This document shows, in pieces, positions 11,226-24,294 of a DNA stretch of 64,000 nt. This stretch comes from Endocalyx cinctus. Lineage: Eukaryota; Ascomycota; Sordariomycetes; Amphisphaeriales; Apiosporaceae. Every line of letters begins with the position of its first letter. The first letter of the stretch is position 1. The translations under genes were made by a program, and so were the position numbers. Under the pieces are notes generated by a model that was given only the letters and a program-made list of their open reading frames with translations, ran no database searches and had not been told where the DNA came from. The stretch covers positions 62,001 to 126,000 of the forward strand of contig BCKC01000003.1 of assembly GCA_001600455.1 (NCBI GenBank), written 5' to 3'.

Positions 11226-14220
11226 TTATGAACTTCGCACAGAGAATTCTCCGCTGCTCAACTCCGCGAGAAAAAGCACCAACTGCATCTGAGCACCTTC
11301 ATCTGCGGCCAGTGCTTCTTTGAACCACTCCGCCAGCTGAGCGACGGAGCACTTGCAAACAAAAGTCCCGCCGGGGCCCCAAGTCATTAATCCCTCGCCA
11401 GTCTCAGTCCAGTGCATCAATTTTTCATCTTCACTAGACGTTGTAAACAGGTCGATTGTTTCTTCAACCGTTACCCCCGTGCAGGCGGCACAAGTACGGG
11501 TTTGGACGGCATACGAGCAAGTAGCGACGGCGCTCATGAGGATGGCTGCGATACCGAGTGGGTTGAGCTTAAGCCAAGATGTTGACTCTCGATTTCTCTG
11601 CGCTTCCGTCGTATAAATGTAGGAGATCTGTGCCGCGTTCCATACTGCTATTCTAGGACATGACGTCGATAACCATTGCAAAATATGTGCCCTTGGCGTT
11701 CTCGTAGGGATGAGACTCCCGGGGCGAGACTTGTAGTAGTGGCCATTGACTCGCAGGACGTTGAGGGGTGCATGCAGCTTAAGGGCCGAGATGTGCCAGA
11801 GCAAAACGGTCATGACAGATAGTGTATCGCTAGCCGAGCTCTTTATGAGATCAGATATCTTCTGGATTCCGCAATTAGTTTTTCCTCTCTCTTCCCAAGA
11901 CTTCAAGCCCACTAGCGGATAGGAGTTTGCCTCGGTGAAGGGAACCACTATAGCACATATTGTCAGAACTTGTGGATCAATTATAGCTCTAAGCTCAAAG
12001 GAATGGGGGGTGAGAAAAAGACAATGAAGGAAAAACACAACCGCAAGGAAAGAAATAAAGGGGGAAAAAAGGGAAGAGTTGGAAGAGTTGGAAGATAATG
12101 ACTTGTAAATAGTGTCGACCACATACCTGTTAGTTCGTCCGATGGAGGACTATGAAATGATCTAGCTACCTCCCAGGCTCTACTCTGAATAGCGCATACT
12201 GCCAAGTGATGATCTATATCAAGGAGGCCATAAGGGAGTCCCCTCGGTTGTTGGATATCCAGAGCGTCTCTAATCAGAAAACAGAAAAGAGCTTTCTCGC
12301 GGCCACCTGGTTCGTTCCATTGGAGACGACGTCTCTCATCCTACAACGGAATAAGCATATATCTTGGCCACAGTATAAGATTGTTTTTAAGTGGTTATAA
12401 GTCAGGACTAAGATAATATAAGTAATTACCTGAGACTGTACCAAACAAGGAACCAAAAAAAAAAAAAGGTGATTCCTTACATCATTGACAGCCGACCAGA
12501 GAGTCTCTGATTTTGGGAGTGGGATAGCCAGCTCTTGATAACGTACAGTCGGTGGGTTATCTAGTAGAACGCTAAGATATGCATCGATGCGAAAGACGGA
12601 AAATGCCAGTCTGGAGGATGTAGCGGAAAGTTAGTATTTCTAGTTCTTGAAGGAAGGATCTTGAATAATAGTTACTTACCTATTCAGCTCTTCTTGGGAA
12701 CGCCAACAAATGAACTGGCATTGTTCACTCTTTAACCACTCATGCTGACCGTTGAAAATACCTAGAAACCGACATATGTATATCAATGTGGAACTGAGGT
12801 GCATTGCTCGTCTCAGCATTCCATCCTCTGGCTGATTCTTGTTAGTGAAAATACATGTTCGAAGATATGAGATGATCATGGTTCCAGTTTCAACCGTGAA
12901 AGACTCACCAAACGACAGCAGGTATAGACAGCACCAAGCAGGGCAGCCTGAATCAACTGAATCGGTGGGCATATGTCCTATATAAGAGTTAGTGGTGGTT
13001 ATTTATTTCAAAGTATCTGGGAAGGATGGTTGAGGCTGACGAGTTGGATTTGAGTGGCCACTTCAAACACACGAGGAGCAAGTCGTGTATGCTCCTGGCC
13101 TCCCTCGAGCCAGCTAGCAAGCATTACCATAGATGCTAATAGAGGTTCGGCAGCTTCACGAGGTTTGAAAGTGGCCTCGTGGAGAATAGGCCAGTATTTG
13201 TGAATTTCTTTGAAGAATACTTGCACGAGTCTTTCGGTGGCAACATTATTTACACCAAAGAGGCTGGTCGAATCTATAGACTCTTGGGTGATGGTTGTCT
13301 CTGGACTAGTCGATTGATAGAGTGTGATAGACGGACTTGAAGTGTCCCAACTCTCTCTGATATCTTGCGACAGCGCCGACGAGGTAGCATAAGCGGAAAC
13401 CTCTGGTGTTTTCTGCATTAAAATTCCAACAGGTCCCTGATGAATCTCTGTAATATTACCTGGTTCGTGAGGCATTAAAAAAGGATGTGAATCATCTCTA
13501 TTTGGAAAGTGGTCATGGGAGTCTAGATTAGTTTCATGCGGTCGCGACCGGTGCTCTTCTAGTGCGCAAGGTTATTTGATGTAATGAACACCGGGTTTAG
13601 GGAGTACGGTTCTTTTGTGGAGAGAGAGAAAAAAAAAAAAAAAAAAAAAAGTGAATCGGGGAGATTGATTATGGAGGGAGGGTCAAATACCTGAATCAAT
13701 TATATCAATTTCACTGTCGCCTTTAGTAATGAAACTTTGTAGTTTATTATTTAATAGATGGCAGTTAAGGGAATTGAGTCGACAAGAAGAACAAGGGGAT
13801 CTTCCATCACACTCGATGTGTTTTTCAAGACATGGCCAACAGGATCTTGCACTTTGGTTAGTTGGAGTAGGAGAGTAGGGGAGTGGGTAGCTAACACAGG
13901 TGAATAAAAAGAAAGAGGACGAACCTTTGAGTGCCTTTAGAGTTCTCATACTGAGGGTGATGTGCGACATGTCTTCGAAAAACATCACTGGTAATTAGTT
14001 ATAGACTGATTTAGTATGTCGGGCCTCAAGAAAAGAAAGAAATGAATGAATCTAAAAGATAATTATCATACCTTCGAGCATAGCGACGACTGCAGATAGG
14101 ACATTGATAGTGGCTTCGGGGGTCATGGGATTTCGCGTGTCTGTTCAAGTGCTCTTTTCGATGGAATACCTTATCGCAGCCTGGATGACTGCATTGAAAT
14201 CGTCGCTCTTCCGAACTCAT
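11226..14220 (-). CDS. Transcription factor with two C2H2 fingers plus a Zn2Cys6 cluster
   Basis: A nuclear regulator of 740 residues in nine exons: 14220-14072, 13987-13925, 13851-13691, 13558-13041, 12977-12909, 12837-12680, 12610-12481, 12340-12127 and 11986-11226. All phases agree. Finger 1 is C10-x4-C15-x12-H28-x3-H32; finger 2 is C40-x2-C43-x12-H56-x3-H60 and is split by intron 1. A Zn2Cys6 cluster follows at C75, C78, C85, C91, C94 and C101. The C-terminal two thirds looks like a fungal_trans regulatory region (FFKEIHKYWPILHEATF, FSVFRIDAYLSVLL). Intron 3 contains a 22-nt A run on the plus strand. The combined C2H2-Zn2Cys6 layout is known for a minor group of fungal regulators. Targets are unknown. 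It does not sit in an obvious cluster. Confidence 0.88.
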
Positions 14221-17200
14221 GACTACTTGTGAAACACAAGCAGTGAGAAGAAATAAAATAGGAGAAGAACTATCTATCTCGAGGCAGGATATCCCACAAT
14301 GCCATTAGAGATGATAATAAGCGAAGGGTGTGAAGCGAAAGTGAAGAATGCGAAGTGAAAGTGAAGAATGCGAAAAGTGATTGAAAGGGAAATGGTGGGA
14401 GGGAGAAAGAAGGTATCAGTAGATTAATCGAGAGAAGAAGAAGAAATAAAATAAATAAATAAATAAATAGAGAATCGTAACGAAAGAAAAGAAAAAGTAA
14501 TGGATATATATTTGTAACTGAGGAAGGAAGGGTTTAAGGCACGGAAAGAAATAATTAGCAAGCGAAGCAGTCGTATAATCAATCACCTTACTCGATGAAG
14601 TCGAAGCTTCCAATGTTTAATGTATGACAACATTTACTAATCAATATAGATAAATTCCAAGGTTAGATACACAACGCTTACCGGAATAGGTAATTCATTT
14701 ATTTATTCGGATGTACTAGTCCACAGATCTATCTCGCTATTGATATCCAATTACTTACCTAGGTACTTAAGTACTTACGTACCTAATGAACTGGTTCAAA
14801 TCAGGAAATATATATTCATGGATATCTCCTTTGTTTCTATAATATTCTTATTTTTTTTTTTGCAGTCCCATTCTAAGGTCACGACGTCGTATTCTGTGAA
14901 TAATCCCAATCCATATACTCTTTTTCTATCTAGAATAAAGTACTTCTTTCTACTCCCCACCATCAATTCCTTGCTTTACACTCAAAAGGGCAAGTGGGAT
15001 AAATGGATTGAATATGGCATGTGGGAGCAACGATGTGGGATGCTGTGGCGCAGTGAAGTGGCGAAGTCGTTGACTTATGAACTTACCTACTGCCTACTTA
15101 ACTACTTAGGTACCTATAGGTATTGACTAGAAAGCATAAGTCAGGTATCTACTCCACCTCACCTATAAATATATAAGTGTAGTTGCGGCCAAGAAAGACA
15201 TCTAGATATTTATAATAGGAGTATATTATAGAAAATGACACTTAAGCTATTTGAACCCCCTTGAAAGTTAATGACATTTATACTCCACGTACGATCTTAT
15301 CTGTCCCCGCCCCCCTTTTCCAGCCATGCTCTAGCAGCCATTCCAGATACTGTTCCATGAATACCAATGCTATTTTCGTACTGATACAGTGAGCATTTGA
15401 AGCTAGTATATTGATTCGTCATTGTCCTAGAGATATAGCACTACGATTGCGTGATAATAAACTCAGGAGACAGTCGAGAGCAAGTGGGCTTGCTCTACGG
15501 TGCTGTAAACTCAACCCTTTCCGTAGGCTGCAAGATTCCCTTCGGTTCTAATAAAACTCCGTATTAACTATTAACAACACACTACCACCGTCCCCGCTAC
15601 TCTAGCTGACTGTATCATGTTGGGGTTTTTATTCGGACTGCCAATTGGCCAGCTGGTCCTTCTGGGTAGGTAGCCAGGAGCTGGTAACTACTTAGAGAGG
15701 TATTCGCACTATTGTTTCGTATTACACTATTACTGGGAATAGTTTGGTAGCTGGTCAGCTAGTACAGTGGCTGACCGAGGGTTGGAGCGCACCGTACTGT
15801 ACGGCGTGACACACGAGGAGGTGCTCGGATGGGTATTTCGATTGGTAGTTAGACTGTTATTGTGTATGGTAGTAGTACCGGAAATGAAGGGGGGCTAAGG
15901 TTAGATGGTATGATGGCTGACTGGGAGTCGGTATTTTAAGCCGTGTGGTAGGTGGCCAATCGGTACCATAAGTAGATTGCCAAATATTATTGATGTCTGC
16001 AGTAATTTTTGCATTCGTATTTCGTATATAAGTAGTACACGTATTCGGTATAGTAGTTAACCAGCACCGTTTAATGTCTCAAGTTCAGACCTACAAGAGT
16101 ACCTGAGATCATTTTTAAAAGCTTTCTGATGCGATCATTCTCTTTTTTCGCCACTCCTCCTGGACCCCTTTACTGCGACACGGTGCCAAGGTGTATAGCG
16201 AGTGTCCAGAGTGTAGAGTATTATTCAAAATGGTGATTGACTAGATGGTGGTATAGTGGATGATTGCTGGTCAAGTAAGTTGCTCAAGGTTGTATTTGCA
16301 GACGTGTCGTTAATAGCAATAATATCGTAATGTTGTCCAAAGCGGCATGTTAGCTGACGATCTCGCACGGTAGCTGACGGGGAGCTTATATAGTAATTAG
16401 TGTGATGGTTCATAAGGGGTCGGCGTATTGACTGTCTCCCTGGTTAGTAAATTGGTATGCACCCATACTTATGCTTTGTAACTATGGGAACAGTACTATT
16501 AACATCGGTGGTGTCTGGATAAGATTGTTAATAATAGCCATCTAGGAGCTGATTATACTCTGATTCCTGATCGTACAGCTAGTGGTATCGTAGCTGGCTT
16601 GTTGATCTAGTAAGTGAGTGGGTAGCGGTATTTCCAGAGGTACTATTTTATGTAATATACCTAGGTATACAACAACGGTGTTCGCAGTTATATCAACTGG
16701 TATGACCTGAACTTTTTTCGGTAATTAAATATTATAGTAATCGAGACTTAGGTCTTTCTGTGGATTGCAAGATCATATCCTGTGCAAAGTTGCTCATTCT
16801 GTAAATCGCAAAGTATTATGGATTCTAGGCAAGTAATCGTACATTTGTTTAGGGTCCTCCACGATGTTTTCATTACTTAGGTACACCGCCAAGTATCAGA
16901 TAGGTATTATTAATACCTACTTAAGTACCTACCTAGGTACTTTAAGTACTCAATTGCTTAAGGTATAATAGAGAGAGAAGAGTGTCGCCTGTAACTACCT
17001 AGGTAGCGCTCTTTACGACCTGTACGTAGACTATTACAGCATATTAATTATATTTATTGTCGTAGCAACGTGGTGTCAGGTAGCAATATTGCACGTCACT
17101 GTCTCTCACTTCATTATATAATTGCAAAGAACGTTCGCAACCTTATCACCACCACGCACTAGCTGAATTAAGTAAATACTTTTCTATGATGATTGGAAGA

Positions 17201-17446
17201 TGTAGTAGGACTTTTACATATCCTTTCATTCAATGTGAACTTTTGCCTTTTGGTGAATTACTTTCACATCTTTCTCCCAATCCTTTTCTTCTTATTATTT
17301 TCTTGAAGTACTCGACATCTCCATACAATTACGGTTCATGTAAAAGTATCCCCCTTCTCTTAGAAAAAAAAAAAAAAAAAACACCCTATTTCTTCCTCCC
17401 ATTCATCCATTTATTCATTCGTAGTACAAAAGTATACCATTTCTCT
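14221..17446. other. 3.2-kb AT-rich spacer
   Basis: No credible gene is seen. It contains TAGGTA-type clusters (14753-14790, 15084-15123, 16870-16950) and a stretch at about 15600-16650 that repeatedly shows TAGCTGG/CCAGCTA-like words, perhaps an old eroded repeat. Open frames here are short and low in complexity. The end holds the promoter of the F-box-like relic. Confidence 0.5.
16870..16950. repeat. TAGGTACC-type repeat cluster
   Basis: Units CTTAGGTAC, TACCTACTTAAGTACC and TACCTAGGTAC in close succession; same family as at 5652-5764. Confidence 0.6.
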
Positions 17447-19630
17447 ATGGATAATCTTCCCAATGCTATCAAAGATCTATATGGTCCGAATCGTCAGTGG
17501 GGAGATATGATCCGCATGGATCTTGATAGGCTGTACCGTGCCCTCAAAGAGACAGATATCCGTCGTCAAAACATTGAAGATTACCTGGGTAATGACGGTG
17601 TTTCGCGGCCTTTCCCAACTTTACGTTTCAAACTGAATACCACCCAACTAGACACGGGAAATAAGATGGAAGCCTTGAGGATACAACACGATGAAGAGAC
17701 GGAGGCCATCAAGAGAGATAGGGACGAAAAAATATCCAACATGTGCCAGGAGACTAGGCGCAGGATTATAGCCATCCAGAACCTGGCATATGTGAGGATA
17801 GCCATGTTGGAGCAAGAAGTGCGAATACGTCAAGAAGAGACTCTAAAGTCCGCCGTGGAAGAAGCTATAGTAAAAGAAATTCGCGACTTTGAGACTAAGC
17901 TGTCGACGCTAAACGAGACTCGCTCCGAACTCCGACGAGTCGCCAACCTGAAGTCCCGATGTGGGGTCCGCAAGTTAATCGTCACCGACCTACCCCGAGA
18001 GGTGCTTATGATGATTTTTGATCTCACCCAAGAGGAAGCAGACCATTGTAAGGTTGGAGACTATCCGTTTTTCCTCCCCGGAAGAAGCCAACAAGACATC
18101 ACGAACATCAAAAACGCCAGATTGACTTGTCAAAAGTTCTGCGAAGCAAGCTCTCACTTGCTCCTTCATGTAAGTAATAAACTCAAGAACCATTCTCTAC
18201 CCCTATTACCCTGACCTATCGCCTGTAACCGCTATCAATTACTAACATTATTTATCGTAGTGCGTATCGGTTAGGATTGAGCCATGTTCTTTACAGCGTC
18301 TGGAGGAAATTTCGAAACATCACATTTTACGCAAGAATGTACACTGCTTGCGCGTGCAGGCCGGTGCTTACTATGAGCCACTTTTCGCAAGCAGTTTCAA
18401 AAACTTCGTCCAGTACTGTATCAGCGCCGTTAACTCGGGAATAGTCGGGCTTCAATTACAAAATGGTATGATCCCTCCGTTGGATTCTGACCAAGATGCC
18501 CTATGCATCATTCAAGCTGAGCAGATGAGGACGGCCTGGGAAAGGTTTACCCAGGATCTCGACAGCGACACGGAAATGGTTCAACTACTGGGTCCCGCAT
18601 ATCAAAACTATCTGTACCATTTCAAAAGGCAGGATAAGATTTTGAGAGACGGTAACTTACCAAGAATTATCGCAAAAATACTTTCGAACATGCCCAGCAC
18701 CACGAGATTGGAGCTGTATGATACGGACGCGTGGTCTATACCACATCCGAGCCCTTCATTTACTAGCGCCCAATTAATCCGCTCGGCAACTAATCCCGAG
18801 TCGCTCGCGTTTCATCTAACTAGATCACATCTTTGGTATACTACATTTGCACACCTGCCAGGTGGCGTCGGGCCTCCTATTGACCTGATTGCCTAATTAC
18901 CGATTGAAATCCAAAGAGCGGGCGTGAACTTAAGGACATACAACGTCAGAGTTCCGTTACCCGATGTCATCGATCGTCTATCAGTGGACGAGAATACGAC
19001 AAGCGAGCTTCAAGTGGCGATGAAGAAAATTCAAAATTTTTCTTTCTACCTTTCGCCGTGTCACAAAAGAAAGTGTGCATGGTCTCAATCCGCTAGCGGT
19101 GGAGAGCATTTCACGCACCTTCTAGATACATTAAGCAGCTCCACATCACTTCTAGCTGTTAATCTGGTCGTACCAGATACTTTCGATGGAAAGGACCGCA
19201 AATTGTCGATTTCGGACCGATCATACACAGGCACGACTGGTACGGAATTAAATCTGTCTTCCTCGTCGGAATCGCCCTAGATCTATCGGGCATGCGGAAA
19301 CTTATCGGACGTCTTAAAGGTTACTCGTAGGAAAGAGCGCTTGAAGATCGCCCGTTGAAGATTTCTCTCTCGCTCAGCGACATCTTCTTAGTGAATGGAA
19401 CGTGGATCGATTCGGTCGAGGAATTACGAGAAAACAACCGTTATTGGGACGGGCTACCTCGGGTGGTCAAACCCCGAGGCTGGGGTGTGAGCGCGTTGAG
19501 CTGGCCGCAGGTGAGGGCTTTTGGCGTAGGCGTTGAATGGTTCAACAGCGACGTGACCCAGTACATAATTGGCAATCTCCAGCACAACCCCTTGATCATC
19601 CGACCACAGCCGGCAGACCACACGAACTAG
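17447..19630 (+). pseudogene. Decayed F-box-like protein gene
   Basis: Exon 1 (17447-18169) and exon 2 (from 18261) join in phase across a 91-nt intron. The predicted product has a charged helical, probably coiled-coil segment (about residues 65-170), then an F-box-like stretch TDLPREVLMMIFD (about residue 180) and the NARLTCQKFCEAS pattern typical of fungal F-box/LRR-like proteins. Three lesions break it: TAA at 18894-18896 (the frame continues with LPIEIQRAGVNLR), a frameshift around 19150-19240, and TAG at 19328-19330 in the new frame, after which the frame stays open to 19630. The first 453 codons are intact. An intact form would be expected to act as substrate adaptor of an SCF-type ubiquitin ligase (family inference). 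Confidence 0.7.
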
Positions 19631-20755
19631 TCACAACTGATAAGGATACTCTAAAACGTGAGTCTACTCATACTCATGTGGAACCGTTGGACGTATATAC
19701 GAAAGTACATATCTTTTGAAAGAAAATAACGGAGGATCTGGAATCTCAAGGGAACAAGGTGTTGATTATTAGTAGCTAGCTGGAGTATAAGCCACACCAG
19801 CCACATCACCAGCCACAGGCTGGTGTATGTGGCCAGTGCGGAGCTGGCCTGTACGCCAGCTCACTTACACTCGAAATAATTCTGACTAGCAGAATTATTT
19901 CACAACATCAACAACAATAATAACTTCATTTTTCAGAACAGTAAAATCTTACGATTTTAACCCAACACAAGGCTTCTTCAATGATTGAAGTTCCCATAAC
20001 ATGAGCCCTCAATAACAAGGTTGAAGCCGATTTGAAATATTACACCTAATAGACCTCGGATTTTAATTTAGGTGGGGAGTTCTTCTTGTCAAAATCTCCG
20101 ACGACGTTCATATAGGAACTGTTAATTCTTGATCATAACAAATATGTAGGTATAATCGAGTCGTTAACTATATCAGTTTGAGAAATCCACCTGAAATCTG
20201 CTAGATGAACCCTTCCACGGAACATGCCGAGACGTCTCAACCTACTAAAGTAGCACCAAACGTACATAGTACTTTATCTTCACCTCATTTGGCTATTCCC
20301 CGGGTTGGATGGGAATAGAAAGTGGTGACTTTTGACGTACGATCAGGAGCCTCGGATCATGGTAGGAAGAATAATATGCGCAATTTTTCTGTTGAGTCAC
20401 GAACAAGGCAAAACATATGATAGACAAAAAAAAAACGGAGGAGAAATAGAGTCGATTCATTGTTCAAAACTATCTCAAGGTCTATTTAGACTCTCCTACG
20501 AATATCCAGGATCCCTATCTTAGAAAAGACCCTTGCATATCCATCCCGCCCCCCTTTTTCCATCACCCACTCCCGAAATCCATACGCTTTATCCTCCAAT
20601 TAATTTTCCCAAATAGAAAGATATTTTCCGATCTCTTCAACTCAGTACTTAGAACGAGAGGAGGCGAATAGTTTTAAAATCGGAGAGACAGCGTAGCTTT
20701 CCGAACATGGTTTTTCTTTCAGTTCGAAAAACCCCGCCAAAGGGGAAAAAAAAAC
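19631..20755. other. Spacer with three consecutive hairpins
   Basis: No gene is seen. The notable content is a run of stem-loops at 19800-19901 (listed separately). The 3' end of the small secreted protein gene borders it. Confidence 0.5.
19800..19901. repeat. Cluster of three adjacent inverted repeats
   Basis: Arms at 19800-19814 / 19818-19833 (one-base mismatch in length), 19841-19848 / 19855-19862 (perfect 8 bp, GAGCTGGC, 6-nt loop) and 19873-19884 / 19890-19901 (perfect 12 bp, GAAATAATTCTG, 5-nt loop). It could be a MITE relic or a structured 3' element just downstream of the F-box-like relic. Confidence 0.75.
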
Positions 20756-21004
20756 TTAAGAGCTGCCAACGCAGGTGTTGTAGGTGGAGACGCAGGTGGA
20801 GATGTTAGCGTCGGGGGCGCCGCGGCAGGAGTCCTCGGCGCTCTGGCAGACGGCCTTGCAGGAGTCGAAGTTGGCAACGCAGGTAGACAGGTTAGCCTCG
20901 GGAGCGGTGCGGCAAGCGTCGTAGGTGGTCTGGCAAGGAGCGACCTGGAGGGCGGAGGCGAGAGCCGAGAGGGAGAGGATGATGGCGGAGACGGTGAACT
21001 GCAT
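20756..21004 (-). CDS. Small secreted cysteine-rich protein with internal duplication (82 aa)
   Basis: An intronless frame with a clear signal peptide (about residues 1-18, MQFTVSAIILSLSALASA). The mature part of about 64 residues has eight cysteines arranged as two similar halves, each with a C-x3/4-[YD]-x-x-C-R-x-A-P-[ED]-A-N-[LI]-S-T-C-V core and a second C-x6/7-C pair. It is secreted and probably disulfide-stabilised. The codon choice is strongly GC-biased, as in highly expressed fungal genes, and a TATATAA box lies about 127 bp upstream of the ATG. I do not recognise a named family. Candidates are an effector-like or cell-surface protein; no activity can be inferred. Confidence 0.8.
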   Translation of the reverse strand: MQFTVSAIILSLSALASALQVAPCQTTYDACRTAPEANLSTCVANFDSCKAVCQSAEDSCRGAPDANISTCVSTYNTCVGSS

Positions 21005-21130
21005 TTTGAAGTTGGTTTTGCTTAAAAAGCGACTTTTATGGTGTGAGAGAAAGGTGGTTTGGAAGATGTATTAGTGGTGATTGATGATGAAGAGAAAAAA
21101 AGACTTCGATAATGGGGGACTACAATGAGG

Positions 21131-21137
21131 TTATATA
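21131..21137 (-). promoter_or_regulatory. TATA box of the small secreted protein gene
   Basis: TATATAA on the minus strand, about 127 bp upstream of the ATG at 21004. Spacing and sequence fit a core promoter. Confidence 0.4.
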
Positions 21138-24100
21138 GAAGAAATCTTAGTCTACTCAACGCTTTTACCATTCTAACGATACTCGACATTATATGAAGAT
21201 CGTCATTATCATGTATGCGTTGTCCAAGCCAACAATCATTTTTTTTAATTACCTAGTTCACACCGGGGAACCTGAGGATACGAAGGTGCGCGCGATCACA
21301 AACCGAAAAGAGGAAGGGTGTACAGAGTACATGCGCTGGACATGGATAGGAAACGCCGTTACAGAGGGTTAACTACATATCCATTACTAGTATGCACGTG
21401 TAGAGTATAGCATTTCTAATGTCGAAACACTAGATTTGAAAGTGGGCCGAATTCTAATGTTATGCATTAATATTATTACTTATACGAGCTTTTTGATGGA
21501 TTCGTTAGAAAGGGTATCCATTGTTCTTTTATTCTACTTCTCATACTAATATGTAAACGAGTTAGTTTAATTCTAGCCTGAAAGCCAAGCTTGTGGGGAA
21601 TTAATCTCCAAACCTCAGTTTAAGGAAGAAATAGTTACTGAGTAGTTCTATCAACAGACCTCCCAGTCTACGCTACATCAAGGTCTACACAGCACGTAAT
21701 TTTAAATCCGGCTGTATATACCTCCCTATAATTATTGGATCGTAGAAAAGGACTCTAGTTATATGGTAGTAAAAAAAAAAACTACAATCTTATTATTACG
21801 ATCGAGGTATCTATGACGTGTATTATGAAACAATGCTTGTTAGTCTGTCTATACTTAGGTATTTACATAGTTTGTCTGTCATGTCTGCCCTTTTGGACGG
21901 GGGTGATAGTGGGGTGCGGATACTTGCAACCAAGCCGGTGGCTCAGAAGGCTGACAAGAGCGCCTACTCCGTGAGGATTATCCATTAGGTATATTTCCTT
22001 ATACCGCTCGGATAAAAAATGCATCTCCGTGGATATGATCCATGGAGACGGAGACTTAGTTACTCACCGCTCACGAGATATGAAGAAAACTAGCAGATCG
22101 AGAATTGACAGCGTACACTATTAAGGTGGAAGATAGGGTACTTGGTATCGTTGCCCACATCTAACAACCCGCCATCTACACCGATGAATACAGGTATGTT
22201 TCTTTTTCTATAAGCCTACATTTATTGGCGTAAACAAAAACGTGGAAGTAAGTTTTACCTATTTGATAGTAATCATTCGTCTCCATTACCAGGGCGGTGT
22301 GAGTTCCGAGTTTGGTGTTTCCACAATTTTGGTTCTCGTATTTTTCCTTGCAAGACGTCTTAAAATCTGTCTCGAGCGTCGTACGCGTCGAGGGAACAAT
22401 GAACTCTAAAACAAGTTCCTTACAATACGTCAGAGGATGTATGATATGATTATTTTAGGAAGCTCCTTCAATTTTTTCCTGTCTACTCTAATTATCCGTC
22501 TGATAATTAAACAGTGCTGTTTCATTTTTGAGTGAGCAGTGAACTGCTCAATGAAATATTAACCTAATACCTTCGATAAATTCGAATCAAGTATAATTGT
22601 ATGTTGAAGTCCGACCAAATTTAATGATGTGCATACGCAGTATTCCAAACCCAAGTATGGTAGGTCTGTACTGGAGATCTGAAGGTACTTTCCGAATAAA
22701 TCACGTGTTCTCCGTAGTTCAACTGCGGTACGTGGACGGAGGAATTCCTAGTATTCTCAACGCTCGCACCCTGTATTTCAAGGGACTTAAACCCTTAAAG
22801 GCTTAATCCAACGACATATCCACTACTTCTATCCCATTGAGGCCTATTCATTATGAAATTTGCCCTCAAAAATTGTACTCGCACTGACGTGATTGTTGGC
22901 CACGCATCAGCCTAGCTGCTCGGTTGTTCGGTATGGTTTGTCCATACGTGTTGATCATATCAGAATTCAGTAAAGAGTCAACAGAATTGCCATTTCTTTT
23001 GCGATGCTAATCCCTACCACAGAGAATTGAGTTTGTATAAACGCCGCTTGTTCACACCGCCACCTATATCCCGTCGACCTTTCTTTTTTCTTTTTCTTCC
23101 GTTATAACCGATAAACTGGAAGAATCGGATTCTCCTCAATCTTTCCGCACCTTCGCTCCAATTCTCGTCCGCCTTCTTAATTACTTGCTATACACTGATT
23201 ATCCCTTATAACTCTGCGCGCTCACGAGAAAGACGGTGTGATTAATTCGTCAATATTCTATATCATCTTGATTTCTCCTAAGAACTTTATCAGAACTTGC
23301 CACTGCCATCTCAACAGGTGTGAGTAACCGATGGAATTCACTCCACGACCCAATTATCATAATATCGTAAATAAAAAAAGATTGAGACAAGATCCTAAAA
23401 TATGTGCTGTAAGTCGTTAAGAAGACTCGATACCAAGTTTTAGTTTTATGATATACGAATCATGTCGCAGTGAAGTCTCTCCTGTTCTCGGTATCACTCA
23501 TTAACGTTTTACCGATTATAGCGAAACAAAAACGCGCCGTTGCTTCATCATTCAAAATGCACAATTAGCGCCGATGAAATTTTTTGTGATGTCGATGTAT
23601 TTATGTTCGTGCTTACCGTTCGATATTCAAAGGTAATCAACCTACCAAGAACACAGATACTTACCATGCGCCAAGAGGCAGCAACCATGCGCTTTTTTTT
23701 TTTTTTTTTTTTTCACACTAGAATGGGAATACCGAGCAAGAAGTTTGGAATATATACCATCAGGCGTCATGTTGACGTTTTCGGTCAGATCAATTCTCAC
23801 GTCACTTTTATCGCGTTTCCGTGTTTATCTCATGCTTGGTAAAGTTCGCATCAGGTGACAGGTCGCTTCGCTGCTTCGATACCAAGATTGATGTTATATT
23901 CAAGGGTTCCCCATTTAGCCGTTCTTGTTCGTAACCTTGATTGGGATTGATGTTGCGATAAGCCCTAATAATACTCCGTACATCGCGAATATAGAAAATC
24001 CAGTGCGACCTTACTGGTCAATATCGGCAAGGAAATAGATAGTAAAGAATGGTTTGAGCAAGGGCTCACTGCTGAACGTAAGGTAAGAGATTGCGTTAAG

Positions 24101-24294
24101 CTAGGTAGATGGCCTTTTGTAAAGATGATCAATAATATGACAAGTCGTCTCGACCTCTACCCACGTTTTAAGTAACGAGATATAATACAACAATCCCCTC
24201 GTCTCACTTATTTTAAGAAGAATCAAAACCTCCTCTTCGGTTTCGCTCGTCATTCTCAACATACTTTAGGACAGACTATAGTAATCAAGCCACC
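21138..24294. other. 3.1-kb AT-rich spacer
   Basis: No gene is supported. It includes one TACTCCGTA motif (23972-23980) and a 21-nt T run (23693-23713). Open frames at 22597 and 23540 have no recognisable features. Confidence 0.5.

Noticed and set aside
418..14220. A dedicated metabolite gene cluster around the two regulators, aminotransferase and aldolase
   Set aside because: No synthase, oxygenase or transporter is present between them; proximity alone is not enough.
16225..16413. 62-codon minus-strand frame in the large AT-rich spacer
   Set aside because: Low complexity, no splice partner and no recognisable motif.
24030..24085. Short exon-like stretch upstream of the SnoaL-like gene ending at a GTAAG
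   Set aside because: No partner exon with matching phase and no start codon could be found.
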